Origin: Oxobacter pfennigii | GTDB taxonomy: Bacteria; Bacillota; Clostridia; Clostridiales; Oxobacteraceae | DNA: 64,000 bases | Assembly: GCF_001317355.1 (NCBI RefSeq) | Contig: NZ_LKET01000051.1 | Span: forward strand, 124,001-188,000 | Reading direction: 5' to 3' | Shown: positions 49,837 to 57,975 of the stretch, piece by piece | Position numbering within the stretch: the first letter of the stretch is position 1 | How the letters are laid out: each line of letters opens with the position of its first letter | Program-made: the position numbers and the translations under genes | The notes under the pieces: model-generated | The model's input: the letters and a program-made list of their open reading frames with translations, nothing else | What the model was told of the DNA's origin: nothing | Databases searched by the model: none

Positions 49837-50606
49837 CTACCATTCTATATTCTCCGGATGCTCAACCTCCTGTAATCTGATTGCTCCCGGTTCGCAATTA
49901 TATTCTTTTGCAACCTCAATAACCACTTCTTTTATTTCATTATGCTCGTTGTCATACCTGAATTCCGCTATTCTCCTGACAATAGTGGACAGGTTCTTAA
50001 GCCTCTTTTCCCTGGTCATATTTATATACTTGATATTCAGCAAATCAATATACTGCCCCGCAATTTCCTGTATATGTATATAGTCCGCGTTAAGCAGGTT
50101 CATCCATCGGGAAAAGACAGGAGCTGAAAAAGTTTCTTTGATGCATTTTACAAACTCGGCCTGGAAAAGCCGCAGGATTGCAATTGTCTCATCCCAGATA
50201 ACTTTTCTGTCCATGGCTTCTCTGTATAAGTATTTTGTTTTGGTCAAATCCATAATCCTCAGTTTTATAAGCTCGTTTAGAGCAATCATTATAAAAAAAA
50301 TTTCGGGGTAAAAACAGTTGCAGCTGTAGTATACATTGCTTTTAGGCGTAATGACTCCATGCCGTTTCATTTTATCCTCATCCATATGATTTTCAACTAA
50401 TTCCACCTCTCTGTCTCCCTGATAGGCATGCCTTATATCAATAGCACAGCCCCAGTACGCGAGTGGACATATCAAAATAACTGCGATGCTTTTCCGAATC
50501 CAGGTATGGTGATATCATGGAATGCCTCGACAAGATCATAGAAGTCGTTAAAGTCGCCGCTTATCGTCACTCCGGTAAGGTTTGGTGTATTATTAATTTT
50601 AATCAT
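49837..50606 (-). pseudogene. DUF6904-like gene broken by two single-base insertions
   Basis: A good start (AAGGGGAATTGAT then ATG) gives MIKINNTPNLTGVTISGDFN and continues to FHDITI. A one-base insertion near ATACCTGG shifts the frame, after which LDSEKHRSYFDMSTRVLGLC continues. A second one-base insertion (TATTGAT) shifts it again to DIRHAYQGDREVELVENHMD, and 200 further residues follow. The joined product would be about 255 residues. The pattern HAYQGDREVELV and the N-terminal NTPNLTGV fit what I recall of DUF6904 proteins. Both indels could be sequencing errors; otherwise the gene is inactive. Confidence 0.65.
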
Positions 50607-51072
50607 ATCAATTCCCCTTGCATTTTATTGTTTTCCGCATTAGAGACATATCAGACGTTTTATTATTTATAAAAATCATATCAAAATTCATATATGACAG
50701 CAACTTTTTCCATATTGCTTTCTTAAACCTAAGATACTCCAAGGAGCCAGTCAACCACATGAAACTTCCGGATGCCATCGTAGCTGGCCGGACGCGGTAT
50801 CTCATCCATTTATCAGAATCTTGGGATGATGATATAGCCCTTCAATCTTTCTCCGGCTTTATAAACTTATATTTCCCACTATTAATAAACAAAAAGGGGC
50901 TTTTCATTAGTCACTTCAGTGGGTTAAAGTGAGAACAAAATCACCTCGTTTCCTAATCTATATGGAGCGAGGTGATTAATTTTATATTTATTTTAATGTT
51001 TTGCAAAGACCGTTTTTTATAAATTTGACTTATGAAACAGTCCAATAGTCTTCACCCGGAAGCCTTGCCTTT
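50607..51072. other. Intergenic or decayed stretch
   Basis: This 466-bp region holds a terminator near 50950 and open but unconvincing frames on both strands. A MKLPDAIVAG peptide near 50760-50790 on the plus strand recalls PIN domains but stands alone. Confidence 0.4.
50939..50977. terminator. Terminator of DUF2207 gene
   Basis: AATCACCTCG and CGAGGTGATT form a ten-pair stem around 19 bases; T-rich sequence lies on both sides. Confidence 0.65.
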
Positions 51073-52734
51073 TTATCGGCTTCCGCCTCCGCCGCCGCCG
51101 GAAAAACCGCCGCCGCCTACAGAGCTTGCAGAGCCACCGGTTCCGCTTGTGTTCGGCGTCGAAGCATTTGAAATATGATTTGTCATGGTCATAAAGTGTA
51201 TCATGCTGTAAGCGCTATAGCCATAGGTTCCAGCGAAGGTATTAAAATATGCAGGATCAAGGACCTCCATATTTTTAAGAACCTGCTCTCCCAGACCGAG
51301 TAGGGCGGCAAACACAAGATAATCTCCCCAAAGTTCTCTTTGATGGATGCTGTTTTCATTTTCTTCTTTCATTTCCATCAAATACTTTTGAAATCCAAGA
51401 ATTTTTACAGCTTCATCAAAACCCGAAGCCGTAAACCGTATAACACCTTTTGTATCTTCTGCCGCACCGGAGCGGATCAGTAATTCCTTACCATCATTCT
51501 CTACTTCTTCCGACCAAGCGGTAAGCTTCCCATATAACTCTTCCGCCCGTTTTTCCATATCGGAGGTTCTGAGAATGCCCTCCCCACCGGTGCCAATCGT
51601 TAAAATTTTATACAGGGTTTGCTCCGTGCCCTTATCAGGTTTTTTCTCTGGATTGAAAACAATTGCTTCCTCTTTTTTTGGCTTTTTTATATTTCCCTCT
51701 TTTTCACGCTCTTCGATGCGGATATATCCTGCCTGCTGCCAGCGGATGAGATAGGCGCTCATAAGCTTTTCATATGTAATTACTCTGCGCAGCAATTTCA
51801 TAGCAAAATATACGGCCGGAATGCTGCCGTTAAAAGGTACCGCCCATTCCGGGCGTATTTCCCTTCTCGGGGGAAGCCGCACTGCTGTACCGTCTGCCAG
51901 CTTATACCGTGAAGAAAAGAAAGCAACCAGAAAGGCAGCCAGGATAATAACCGCCGCTAAAACAGCAAGAACCACATAAAGAGCCGCATTAGAGTTTTCA
52001 TTTTCTGCGGATTGCTGCAGCTTTTCAAAAGCCATATCGGCATCGGAAGCCAATGGAAACAAGCTTCTGTCAAAGCGGCAGAGCACATTCACGTAGTCAC
52101 TGCCGTCCAGAGCATCGGTGGAAAAAGCATTAAGGCTGCCGTCGTTCCCAATCTCGACTTCCCCTGTAAAGCCATAACCCCAGATGCGTGCGTTATCTGC
52201 CGTCAGATTAGTATCCTCCATACGGATTTTAATGGAGATACGCTCCGGAGCGCTTGATAGCTCTGATATAAATTGATGATAAAATCCGGCGTAGTCGCCA
52301 TAATCTTTTACCAGGCCTTCCAGTACATATTGAATGGTATATTTATGGTCGCCGTAACTGCCGATGCCCCAGCAGAGCTCGTATCCATCGGATTTTTTCA
52401 AAATACCGCAGGTGCCGGCCTTTTCCTCCCTGGAAAGATTTATCTCCCAGTTATTAAGAGTTTTATATTGCATTCCTGATTCGTCCCATACTAAAAGAGA
52501 ATGGACGTTCATTCCATCCATGTTATTAAGGGCCTTATAATATTCGGTACCGCTGGATACACCGCGCACTTCCCAAATCTCCGTTATAACAGCAGAACCA
52601 TCATTATTAAGGACGGCATCAACAGTAACGGAAGGTATAGCATCCTCTGCCGCAAATACCCGAGCTGTGCTCAGAACCAGCAGTACTGTGAATAGCATAG
52701 AAAAAATAAGCAGCCTTTTTTGTTTTGACTTCAT
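51073..52734 (-). CDS. DUF2207-domain membrane protein
   Basis: A signal peptide (LLIFSMLFTVLLVLSTARVF) leads to an exported beta-rich DUF2207 region (VTVDAVLNNDGSAVITEIWE), then two neighbouring membrane helices (residues about 248-272), a cytoplasmic winged-helix-like part (YEKLMSAYLIRWQQAGYIRI) and a C-terminal glycine-rich tail (GGGGFSGGGGGGSR). This order is typical of the family, whose role is unknown. AAGGGGAAGGCAA precedes the start. The region is GC-richer than the window average. Confidence 0.88.
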   Translation of the reverse strand: MKSKQKRLLIFSMLFTVLLVLSTARVFAAEDAIPSVTVDAVLNNDGSAVITEIWEVRGVSSGTEYYKALNNMDGMNVHSLLVWDESGMQYKTLNNWEINLSREEKAGTCGILKKSDGYELCWGIGSYGDHKYTIQYVLEGLVKDYGDYAGFYHQFISELSSAPERISIKIRMEDTNLTADNARIWGYGFTGEVEIGNDGSLNAFSTDALDGSDYVNVLCRFDRSLFPLASDADMAFEKLQQSAENENSNAALYVVLAVLAAVIILAAFLVAFFSSRYKLADGTAVRLPPRREIRPEWAVPFNGSIPAVYFAMKLLRRVITYEKLMSAYLIRWQQAGYIRIEEREKEGNIKKPKKEEAIVFNPEKKPDKGTEQTLYKILTIGTGGEGILRTSDMEKRAEELYGKLTAWSEEVENDGKELLIRSGAAEDTKGVIRFTASGFDEAVKILGFQKYLMEMKEENENSIHQRELWGDYLVFAALLGLGEQVLKNMEVLDPAYFNTFAGTYGYSAYSMIHFMTMTNHISNASTPNTSGTGGSASSVGGGGFSGGGGGGSR

Positions 52735-52850
52735 TTGCCTTCCCCTTCCTTGTATAGTCAGACAATTTTACTTATAAAGTTATTTTACTCCCTTCAATTA
52801 TATGTATGCGCAAGACGTGAACTTCCCCTTTTCTACATTGATTTAGTGAT

Positions 52851-53732
52851 TTACTTTATTGTTTCCCAAAGCAGCTGCCCATTTTCAAAAGCTACTCTCA
52901 TTCGTCCGGTATCCTTAAGCCAGGAAAGATATGAGCGGACTGTACTGCCTACAAGCACATACTGATCAAAATTCATTGTCAGGCCATAGTCATTAAATAG
53001 CTGCTGCAAAACCCTTTCAAAGATAATGGGCTTGATGCATACCTCAAGTATTTTATCAGCTATTTCGTTAATCTTATCAATATTAAGCTGGGCCAGCGGC
53101 GCTATGTCACTTGTCGCTTCTGCGTGGGCAGGGATAAAAATAGTTGCTTTTAAAGTCTTGACCATTTCTAAGGTGTCAAGGTAAGAGGCTACATCGTAGA
53201 TGAATCCAATCTGATATTTTTCCAGAGTCTCTTTGCTTGATAAGCAGTCTGCCAGATAAACCACGTTGTCCATATCCTTAAAACCAGCCATATTAAAGAA
53301 ATGGCCGGGAAGATCAATGATGCTCATACCTTTTGGGAGTACATCCGGTGTAAGGTATTCTGCGCCGCTTTCCTGGGCCATGAGAAATTTGTGCTTTAAA
53401 TCCTTTGGCGGAAATCCACCATACAAAAAGGACGGCTCCAGGATAGGGTGATTTGTAAATGCACATTCGATACCCGGAGCATAAATTTTGCATCCTGTCT
53501 GGCTTTGCAGATATTTATTGCCGCCGATGTGGTCGGCATTAGAATGCGTATTATATATTGCTGTCAGCCGCCAGCTATTTGCATCCAATATCTGCCTGAC
53601 CTTTCTTCCTGCATCTTTATCACTTCCGCTGTCTACAAGGCATACATCCCTATCGTTTACCTTAATAATACCGATCTTTGCCGGGCTCTGAACATAATAA
53701 CTGTTTGCACCTACCTGAATTAGTTCATACAT
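52851..53732 (-). CDS. MBL-fold metallo-hydrolase
   Basis: The 293-residue protein has the metal motif THSNADHIGG, a later GHFFNMAG histidine and LADCLSS acidic residue, and a histidine in FIPAHAEA. The C-terminal 80 residues (INEIADKILEVCIKPIIFER, VRSYLSWLKDTGRMRVAFEN) form a winged-helix-like extension seen in hydrolase groups related to lactonases. Substrate unknown. The start MYELIQVGANSYYV follows GGAGGATAAAATTA; a 20-codon upstream extension lacks a site. Confidence 0.85.
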   Translation of the reverse strand: MYELIQVGANSYYVQSPAKIGIIKVNDRDVCLVDSGSDKDAGRKVRQILDANSWRLTAIYNTHSNADHIGGNKYLQSQTGCKIYAPGIECAFTNHPILEPSFLYGGFPPKDLKHKFLMAQESGAEYLTPDVLPKGMSIIDLPGHFFNMAGFKDMDNVVYLADCLSSKETLEKYQIGFIYDVASYLDTLEMVKTLKATIFIPAHAEATSDIAPLAQLNIDKINEIADKILEVCIKPIIFERVLQQLFNDYGLTMNFDQYVLVGSTVRSYLSWLKDTGRMRVAFENGQLLWETIK

Positions 53733-53902
53733 TAATTTTATCCTCCGGTTATGAAAATTTTTGTGATTGTTAATGATATAAGTAATTTTCAATCCACTAT
53801 ACGGTAACCTAATTATTTATCTGTTATTTTATCCTGCATTTTCTTTAGTGTAACATAAAAAATCCTGAAGATACCATGTGTATTCTGATTTTTTGCCATT
53901 TG

Positions 53903-54057
53903 CACAAAATAGATGCACCGCCGATTATTGTTGAACTGCCACTGGCGAACCTGTTCAGACAAATATCCTCACCGCCGTCCGAGCTGCAGGAATGATAGGT
54001 GATGTAGCAGACGATGGCCTGGAAGAGATAGAGCTTGCTTATCCTAATGTGCTGTGA
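53903..54057 (+). pseudogene. Possible decayed coding remnant
   Basis: Two frames here read like protein in series: IDAPPIIVELPLANLFRQI, then after a shift TNILTAVRAAGMIGDVADDG and LEEIELAYPNVL before a stop. The composition is GC-richer than the flanks. No family recognised and no start found. Confidence 0.3.
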
Positions 54058-54082
54058 AGAAAATTATTACCATTAATAAGGG

Positions 54083-54111
54083 TTGCTTTTTCTTAAAATG
54101 CATGGTATACT
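54083..54111 (+). promoter_or_regulatory. Sigma-A-type promoter of the cold-shock gene
   Basis: TTGCTT, 17 bases, TATACT. The predicted transcript starts near 54118 and has an untranslated leader of about 125 bases. Confidence 0.55.
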
Positions 54112-54140
54112 TAATAGGTATTCTAAGTGTTGCATTGTCT

Positions 54141-54201
54141 CACATGTTTTTGTAAGTCATTGATTTCATTTGATGGTTTACAAAAGCATGTGATTTTTTA
54201 T
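54141..54201 (+). promoter_or_regulatory. Long hairpin with T-run in the csp leader
   Basis: CACATGTTTTTGTAA and TTACAAAAGCATGTG form a 15-pair stem with one wobble around 22 bases, followed by ATTTTTTATAT. It has terminator form yet lies inside the csp leader, ending about 41 bases before the start codon. It may act as an attenuator or temperature-responsive structure. Confidence 0.55.
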
Positions 54202-54242
54202 ATGCAGTTATGAGTGCAAATAATATTTTGGAGGTACTAGTT

Positions 54243-54455
54243 ATGAATAACGGTACAGTAAAATGGTTCAATTCTGAAAAGGGCTTTGGGTTCATCACCA
54301 ACGAGAATGGTGGCGATGATGTGTTCGTGCATTTCTCCGCAATTCAGAGCAATGGCTACAAATCCCTCAACGAAGGCGACAAGGTCACCTTTGACATCGA
54401 GCAAGACCCCAAAGACAGCCGCAAACTGCGTGCTGTTAACGTCAAAGCTGCGTAA
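54243..54455 (+). CDS. Cold-shock protein, CspA family
   Basis: The 70-residue product is a single cold-shock domain with both RNA-binding motifs intact: [16 protein letters not shown] (RNP1 KGFGFI) and DVFVHFSAI (RNP2). It binds single-stranded RNA and DNA and acts as an RNA chaperone. GGAGGTACTAGTT precedes the start; an in-frame ATG 11 codons upstream is not preferred. Its promoter and structured leader are consistent with post-transcriptional control. A strong terminator follows. Confidence 0.96.
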   Translation: MNNGTVKWFNSEKGFGFITNENGGDDVFVHFSAIQSNGYKSLNEGDKVTFDIEQDPKDSRKLRAVNVKAA

Positions 54456-54470
54456 ACAGAATAAATATCA

Positions 54471-54502
54471 AAAGCGTCAAGCCCAATGGGCTTGGCGCTT
54501 TT
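54471..54502 (+). terminator. Terminator of csp
   Basis: AAAGCGTCAAGCCC and GGGCTTGGCGCTTT pair with one wobble, followed by TTCC TTTC. Confidence 0.8.
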
Positions 54503-54631
54503 CCTTTCTGAGTGATTATAGGGGATTTTACAAATAAAGCCTTCTCTGGACTTCCGCCCACAGGGTATCTCTACTTTGATGATATCTGAATTAAGTACGC
54601 TCATCAGCTTCACCATTGTCTTCATCGATTT

Positions 54632-54820
54632 TTAAAGCAAATACTTTCCGTCATAGTTTATTCCATAAGCCGGATTATTATATTTTTTTCTGATATCATA
54701 ACATAAGTAATTCCGGCTGTGAATCCAGTAATAAGCAAAAGGCAAGCCTGCATACTCACATCCTTTTGTTTTAATAATCCTATAGCTGATGATTTGAACC
54801 CGCTCCGGTGGTTGGGGCAT
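54632..54820 (-). CDS. Possible small protein or remnant, 62 aa
   Basis: The frame is rich in Tyr and other aromatics (GLPFAYYWIHSRNYLCYDIR, NPAYGINYDGKYLL), which reads more like protein than chance. There is no ribosome site before the ATG, and it follows the SEC-C gene by only seven bases. It may be a truncated relic. No family recognised. Confidence 0.3.
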   Translation of the reverse strand: MPQPPERVQIISYRIIKTKGCEYAGLPFAYYWIHSRNYLCYDIRKKYNNPAYGINYDGKYLL

Positions 54821-54826
54821 ATAGTT

Positions 54827-55765
54827 CTAATCTTTTATATCCTCCAGCCTTTCCACTATAGCTTTTTTATCATATTCTTTTTCTGCAAATAAAAGCGCCT
54901 TCTCATAAAGCTCCTTAGCTTTATTTGTATCCTTGATTGTATTCTTTCCAAAGCAATACATGTCTCCATAAGCAATATAGCTCCAGGGATTACCGGGATA
55001 ACCGCTTATCAAGCTATCAAGCTCTTTTTTTGCTTCCTCATTTTTGTCCAGCTGTATATATGAATCGGCAATAGTCCTTCTCATATTATGGATGATAAGC
55101 TCATCCTCATCCGGAAAAAAGCTGCAGAACTCTTTGCAATAATCGATACACATTTCAAAATAGGCTGGATCATCAAATCCCGCATTATACAGTTCGTTCT
55201 CCAAATCCTGACAAAAGTTTGAAACATAGAAGCTTCCTTTGTATTGCTCATCCAAATAATCCATGTCTTTGAACTCCGGCTTAATTCTGAACTTTATTGC
55301 GTCCCAGACAGTTAGCCAGGTATCACAAGCCGGTTTAGAATCATTTTCAGCTAAATTTTCAAACCCCTTATCAATTAAATCGCTCATTTGCTCCAACGAT
55401 AAAATGTTTTGAGGCGCCAGCCGCTCCCATAGCACCCACGCAGCAATCCACGGAAAATCCTCATCCCAATCTTTTGCCGTTACATTAAAGGTTTCAAACC
55501 AATTCTCAGATAATTGTTGTGCAGAATAAAAGGTTTCTACTTCCCGTAAAAATTCCTCTTTTTCAAAAGCAATGCCCATGCTCAGCAATTTGCTGATGAT
55601 TTCATCTATGCTCATTTCATTTACTTCTTCATAGGACCAGAAGCTTTCCCGGTATTCTTTCACACCCAATTGTGCCGTTTCAGGCAATGGTTTATCAATA
55701 CAGCATTTTTTATACTTCTTGCCGCTGCCGCAAGGGCAGGAATCGTTTCTCCCAATTTTATTCAT
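54827..55765 (-). CDS. SEC-C metal-binding motif protein
   Basis: The N-terminus MNKIGRNDSCPCGSGKKYKK with CC a few residues on is the SEC-C zinc motif found at the end of SecA and in many accessory proteins. The remaining 290 residues are acidic and helical, with a TPR-like end (NEEAKKELDSLISGYPGNPW, IAYGDMYCFGKNTIKDTNKA). AAGGAGGATAAA precedes the start; an upstream ATG adds 21 residues without a site. Function unknown; TPR and SEC-C suggest protein interaction. Confidence 0.85.
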   Translation of the reverse strand: MNKIGRNDSCPCGSGKKYKKCCIDKPLPETAQLGVKEYRESFWSYEEVNEMSIDEIISKLLSMGIAFEKEEFLREVETFYSAQQLSENWFETFNVTAKDWDEDFPWIAAWVLWERLAPQNILSLEQMSDLIDKGFENLAENDSKPACDTWLTVWDAIKFRIKPEFKDMDYLDEQYKGSFYVSNFCQDLENELYNAGFDDPAYFEMCIDYCKEFCSFFPDEDELIIHNMRRTIADSYIQLDKNEEAKKELDSLISGYPGNPWSYIAYGDMYCFGKNTIKDTNKAKELYEKALLFAEKEYDKKAIVERLEDIKD

Positions 55766-55838
55766 TTTATCCTCCTTAAATAATAAATGGATATATTGTA
55801 TATAGCTTTTGTAAAAATGGCTTTTCAAGATGTCAATT

Positions 55839-56411
55839 TTATTTTACACAGTAAAAGTATGGCCCGCACTGTTCCTCGTGGGTATGGATATATGTCCATT
55901 TTTCGATGGTATCAAATATGTAAATATCACTCTCCATATCAAAGTCCCCCGATTGGAGAAGAGATGGGTTTTTTATCAAAAAAGCTTCGTCTCTATCCTG
56001 GTAAAATGCATACACTGTATTTTCTTGGCATTGGTCAAATGCTTTCCTGGCTTCGCCCTTCTCAAGGAAAGAAATTACTTTAAAGCTAAAAATATGCCAC
56101 TTAAACTGTGAATAATGGATTTTACTTTTTGTCTGGTCATCCACAGATTTAGCAAACAATTTACTCCATCTGGTTTTTAGCATGCGAAGATTTTCCTGGG
56201 GGACAAAGACCACGCTTCTTTCTATGACTTTCTGCCGCTTTTGTGAATATTCATAATCAAAAATGTGACTGCTGTAATCATTGATCTTGTTTGTCACTTC
56301 ATCCAACAGCTGATGCCGGATTTCTTTTTCTTCATTGTCCTCTAATTCATCAATCCGTTCTATTTCTTTAAAAAATTCTTTCCAGAAGATCTCACTAAAG
56401 ATTCTTGACAT
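55839..56411 (-). CDS. DUF4275-like protein
   Basis: The 190-residue soluble protein has a charged helical start and a C-terminal pattern that I associate with DUF4275: WHIFSFKVISFLEKGEARKAF, VYAFYQDRDEAFLI and WTYIHTHEEQCGPYF. Function unknown. AAGGGTTGAG lies upstream of the start. It precedes the SEC-C gene on the same strand by 73 bases. Confidence 0.7.
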   Translation of the reverse strand: MSRIFSEIFWKEFFKEIERIDELEDNEEKEIRHQLLDEVTNKINDYSSHIFDYEYSQKRQKVIERSVVFVPQENLRMLKTRWSKLFAKSVDDQTKSKIHYSQFKWHIFSFKVISFLEKGEARKAFDQCQENTVYAFYQDRDEAFLIKNPSLLQSGDFDMESDIYIFDTIEKWTYIHTHEEQCGPYFYCVK

Positions 56412-56547
56412 AACTCAACCCTTCCTCTGGCATATACTGTGAACGCTCACTCTTTATGCTAATTATATTTTATAAAGGTAAAGAGAACAACCTAAAAAAT
56501 GTGCCTACAGGTATACTTGCTTAGAATTTGCTGAAGCCGCCTAATTG

Positions 56548-56760
56548 CAAATTGATAAATGTTCTGGTAGGCCCCGTATCATGGCTCGGCTTGGGAAGGG
56601 CATTATACAGGACCAGCTTGCAGAGCACACCAGCCTCTCTTCCCAGGCAGTAAGTAAGTGGGAAAATGGCCTGTCATGCCGGATGTTGCTTTCCTTCCTC
56701 AACTCGCAGGATTATTTTAATGTCATAGTGGATGAACTTCCAAGAGGTGAAAAATCTTAA
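56548..56760 (+). pseudogene. Broken XRE-family HTH regulator
   Basis: QDQLAEHTSLSSQAVSKWEN is a clear XRE helix-turn-helix, followed by GLSC. In intact relatives the next residues read PDVxLLPQLADYF; here that text (MPDVAFLPQLAG) is found in a different frame, and the annotated frame resumes with YFNVIVDELPRG. The N-terminal helix also appears shortened (MARLGKGI). At least one frameshift pair and a small deletion mark it as a pseudogene. Confidence 0.6.
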
Positions 56761-56843
56761 GTTGTTCAAGTCGTTTCAGAGGGCTACAGTTGCCGGTTAG
56801 CATTTTGCATTTTAGTTGGAATTCATTATCAAAGCAACCTCTA

Positions 56844-56872
56844 TTGACAAACCAACTACTTAGTGTTACTAT
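56844..56872 (+). promoter_or_regulatory. Sigma-A-type promoter of the PadR-ABC cassette
   Basis: A consensus TTGACA, 17 bases, TACTAT lies 56 bp before the PadR start codon. Confidence 0.65.
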
Positions 56873-56890
56873 ATAGCAGTAGTAAGTAGT
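56855..56890. promoter_or_regulatory. Candidate PadR operator
   Basis: ACTACTTA and TAAGTAGT form a perfect 8-bp inverted repeat separated by 20 bases and overlap the -10 element. An inner TACT/AGTA pair adds symmetry. PadR-family repressors bind such sites to control their own operon. Confidence 0.55.
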
Positions 56891-56927
56891 ACAGAATATT
56901 AGTCATACAGAATAGCAAGGAGTGATT

Positions 56928-57254
56928 GTGCTGGAAAACCTAACGGAAATGCTCAAAGGCGTGCTTGAGGGCTGCGTCCTTGAAATTATAAGCTGTGGCG
57001 AAACCTATGGCTACGAAATCACGCGGCGTTTGAATGCCCTCGGCTTCACAGATGTTGTGGATGGAACTGTCTACACCATTTTGGTGCGGCTTGAGAAAAA
57101 TAATCTCGTGGATATAGAAAAAAAGCCCTCCGATATGGGACCTCCGCGCAAGTTTTTCACCCTCAACGACGCGGGGCGCAAGGAACTGCGGAAGTTCTGG
57201 GAAAAGTGGGAGTTCGTATCATCGAAAATTAACGAGTTAAAGGAGAAAAAATAA
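56928..57254 (+). CDS. PadR-family transcriptional regulator
   Basis: The 108-residue protein is a winged helix of the PadR type: VLEIISCGETYGYEITRRLN, DGTVYTILVRLEKNNLV, and GPPRKFFTLNDAGRKEL, followed by a short dimerisation helix. I use the GTG five bases after AAGGAG; another GTG two codons earlier lies inside the ribosome site. Its stop overlaps the next start (TAATG). It presumably represses the downstream DUF1048 and ABC transporter genes until a ligand is bound. Confidence 0.92.
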   Translation: MLENLTEMLKGVLEGCVLEIISCGETYGYEITRRLNALGFTDVVDGTVYTILVRLEKNNLVDIEKKPSDMGPPRKFFTLNDAGRKELRKFWEKWEFVSSKINELKEKK

Positions 57255-57601
57255 TGAATTTTTGGGAATTGATTACAGGCGGCGACATGACCAAAGAATT
57301 GAAAGCCTTTGAATCTCGAGCCAAAAAGCTGCCGGCTGATTATCAAGCGGCATGGGAAAAAATTAAGGCCAATCTTTGGCCCCACTCGGATTTCACTGGC
57401 CGCAACCTCATGCCAATTCTTGACGGTGTGCTTGGCCTGCTCGAAGAAGCGGCGGCGGATGGTCAGAGTGTACAAAAGGTTTTTGGTGACGATATCAAAG
57501 GCTTCTGTTCAGCGCTGGCCGGTGAGGAAGGGGCAAAGTCTTACCGCGACAAGTGGCGCCAGCAACTCAACAATAATGTCGCTAAAAAGTTAGGAAAATA
57601 G
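57254..57601 (+). CDS. DUF1048-domain protein (first copy)
   Basis: This 115-residue helical protein matches the DUF1048 pattern: KAFESRAKKLPADYQAAWEK, ILDGVLGLLEEAAADGQSV and GDDIKGFCSAL. Its function is unknown, but DUF1048 genes commonly sit between padR and an ABC-2 transporter, as here. It is translationally coupled to PadR and followed ten bases later by a second copy. Confidence 0.9.
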   Translation: MNFWELITGGDMTKELKAFESRAKKLPADYQAAWEKIKANLWPHSDFTGRNLMPILDGVLGLLEEAAADGQSVQKVFGDDIKGFCSALAGEEGAKSYRDKWRQQLNNNVAKKLGK

Positions 57602-57610
57602 GAGGATAAA

Positions 57611-57961
57611 ATGAGAATACAAGATATCATCGAAGGCAAAAAAGAGTGGCGTGTGCACATGGCGCGTGTCAAAGCGCTCCCGCGAGATTATCAGATTGTT
57701 TATAAAGAGATCCAAAAATATCTCTTTAAGGTCGGCCCCGTTGAACTGACCAACGGGACGGGTTTGCTCTCGGGAATTATCGATCTTTTTGAAGGGGGAG
57801 CGGCCTTGGGAAAAGGCGTGCTCGATGTGACGGGCAGTGACGTAGCGGCTTTCTGCGACGATCTAATCAAAGATTCCAAAACTTACGCTGACATCTATCA
57901 AGAATCGGTTCACCAAGAAGTTAACAAAGCCATGAAAAAGGTTACGGATAAAACAAAGTAA
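57611..57961 (+). CDS. DUF1048-domain protein (second copy)
   Basis: The 116-residue product repeats the domain of the preceding gene: RVKALPRDYQIVYKEIQKYL, GIIDLFEGGAALGKGVL and GSDVAAFCDDL. The two differ at most positions, so the duplication is old or the two came together as a conserved pair. AGGAGGATAAA precedes the start. They may form a heterodimer (inference). Confidence 0.9.
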   Translation: MRIQDIIEGKKEWRVHMARVKALPRDYQIVYKEIQKYLFKVGPVELTNGTGLLSGIIDLFEGGAALGKGVLDVTGSDVAAFCDDLIKDSKTYADIYQESVHQEVNKAMKKVTDKTK

Positions 57962-57975
57962 AGGGGGATATCGAG

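Larger units (their letters stand above)
56412..56927. other. Spacer with HTH relic and PadR promoter
   Basis: This 516-bp stretch separates divergent genes. It contains a broken XRE-type regulator and the promoter and operator of the PadR cassette; nothing else is supported. Confidence 0.5.

Noticed and set aside
50618-50932. Plus-strand frame of 104 codons with a MKLPDAIVAG peptide, possible PIN-domain toxin remnant
   Set aside because: Only one short motif matches, the rest is low-complexity, and there is no acidic catalytic set or antitoxin partner.
54504-54625. Minus-strand frame MKTMVKLMSVLNSDI between csp and the next gene
   Set aside because: No ribosome site, it runs into the csp terminator and the csp gene, and matches no family I know.
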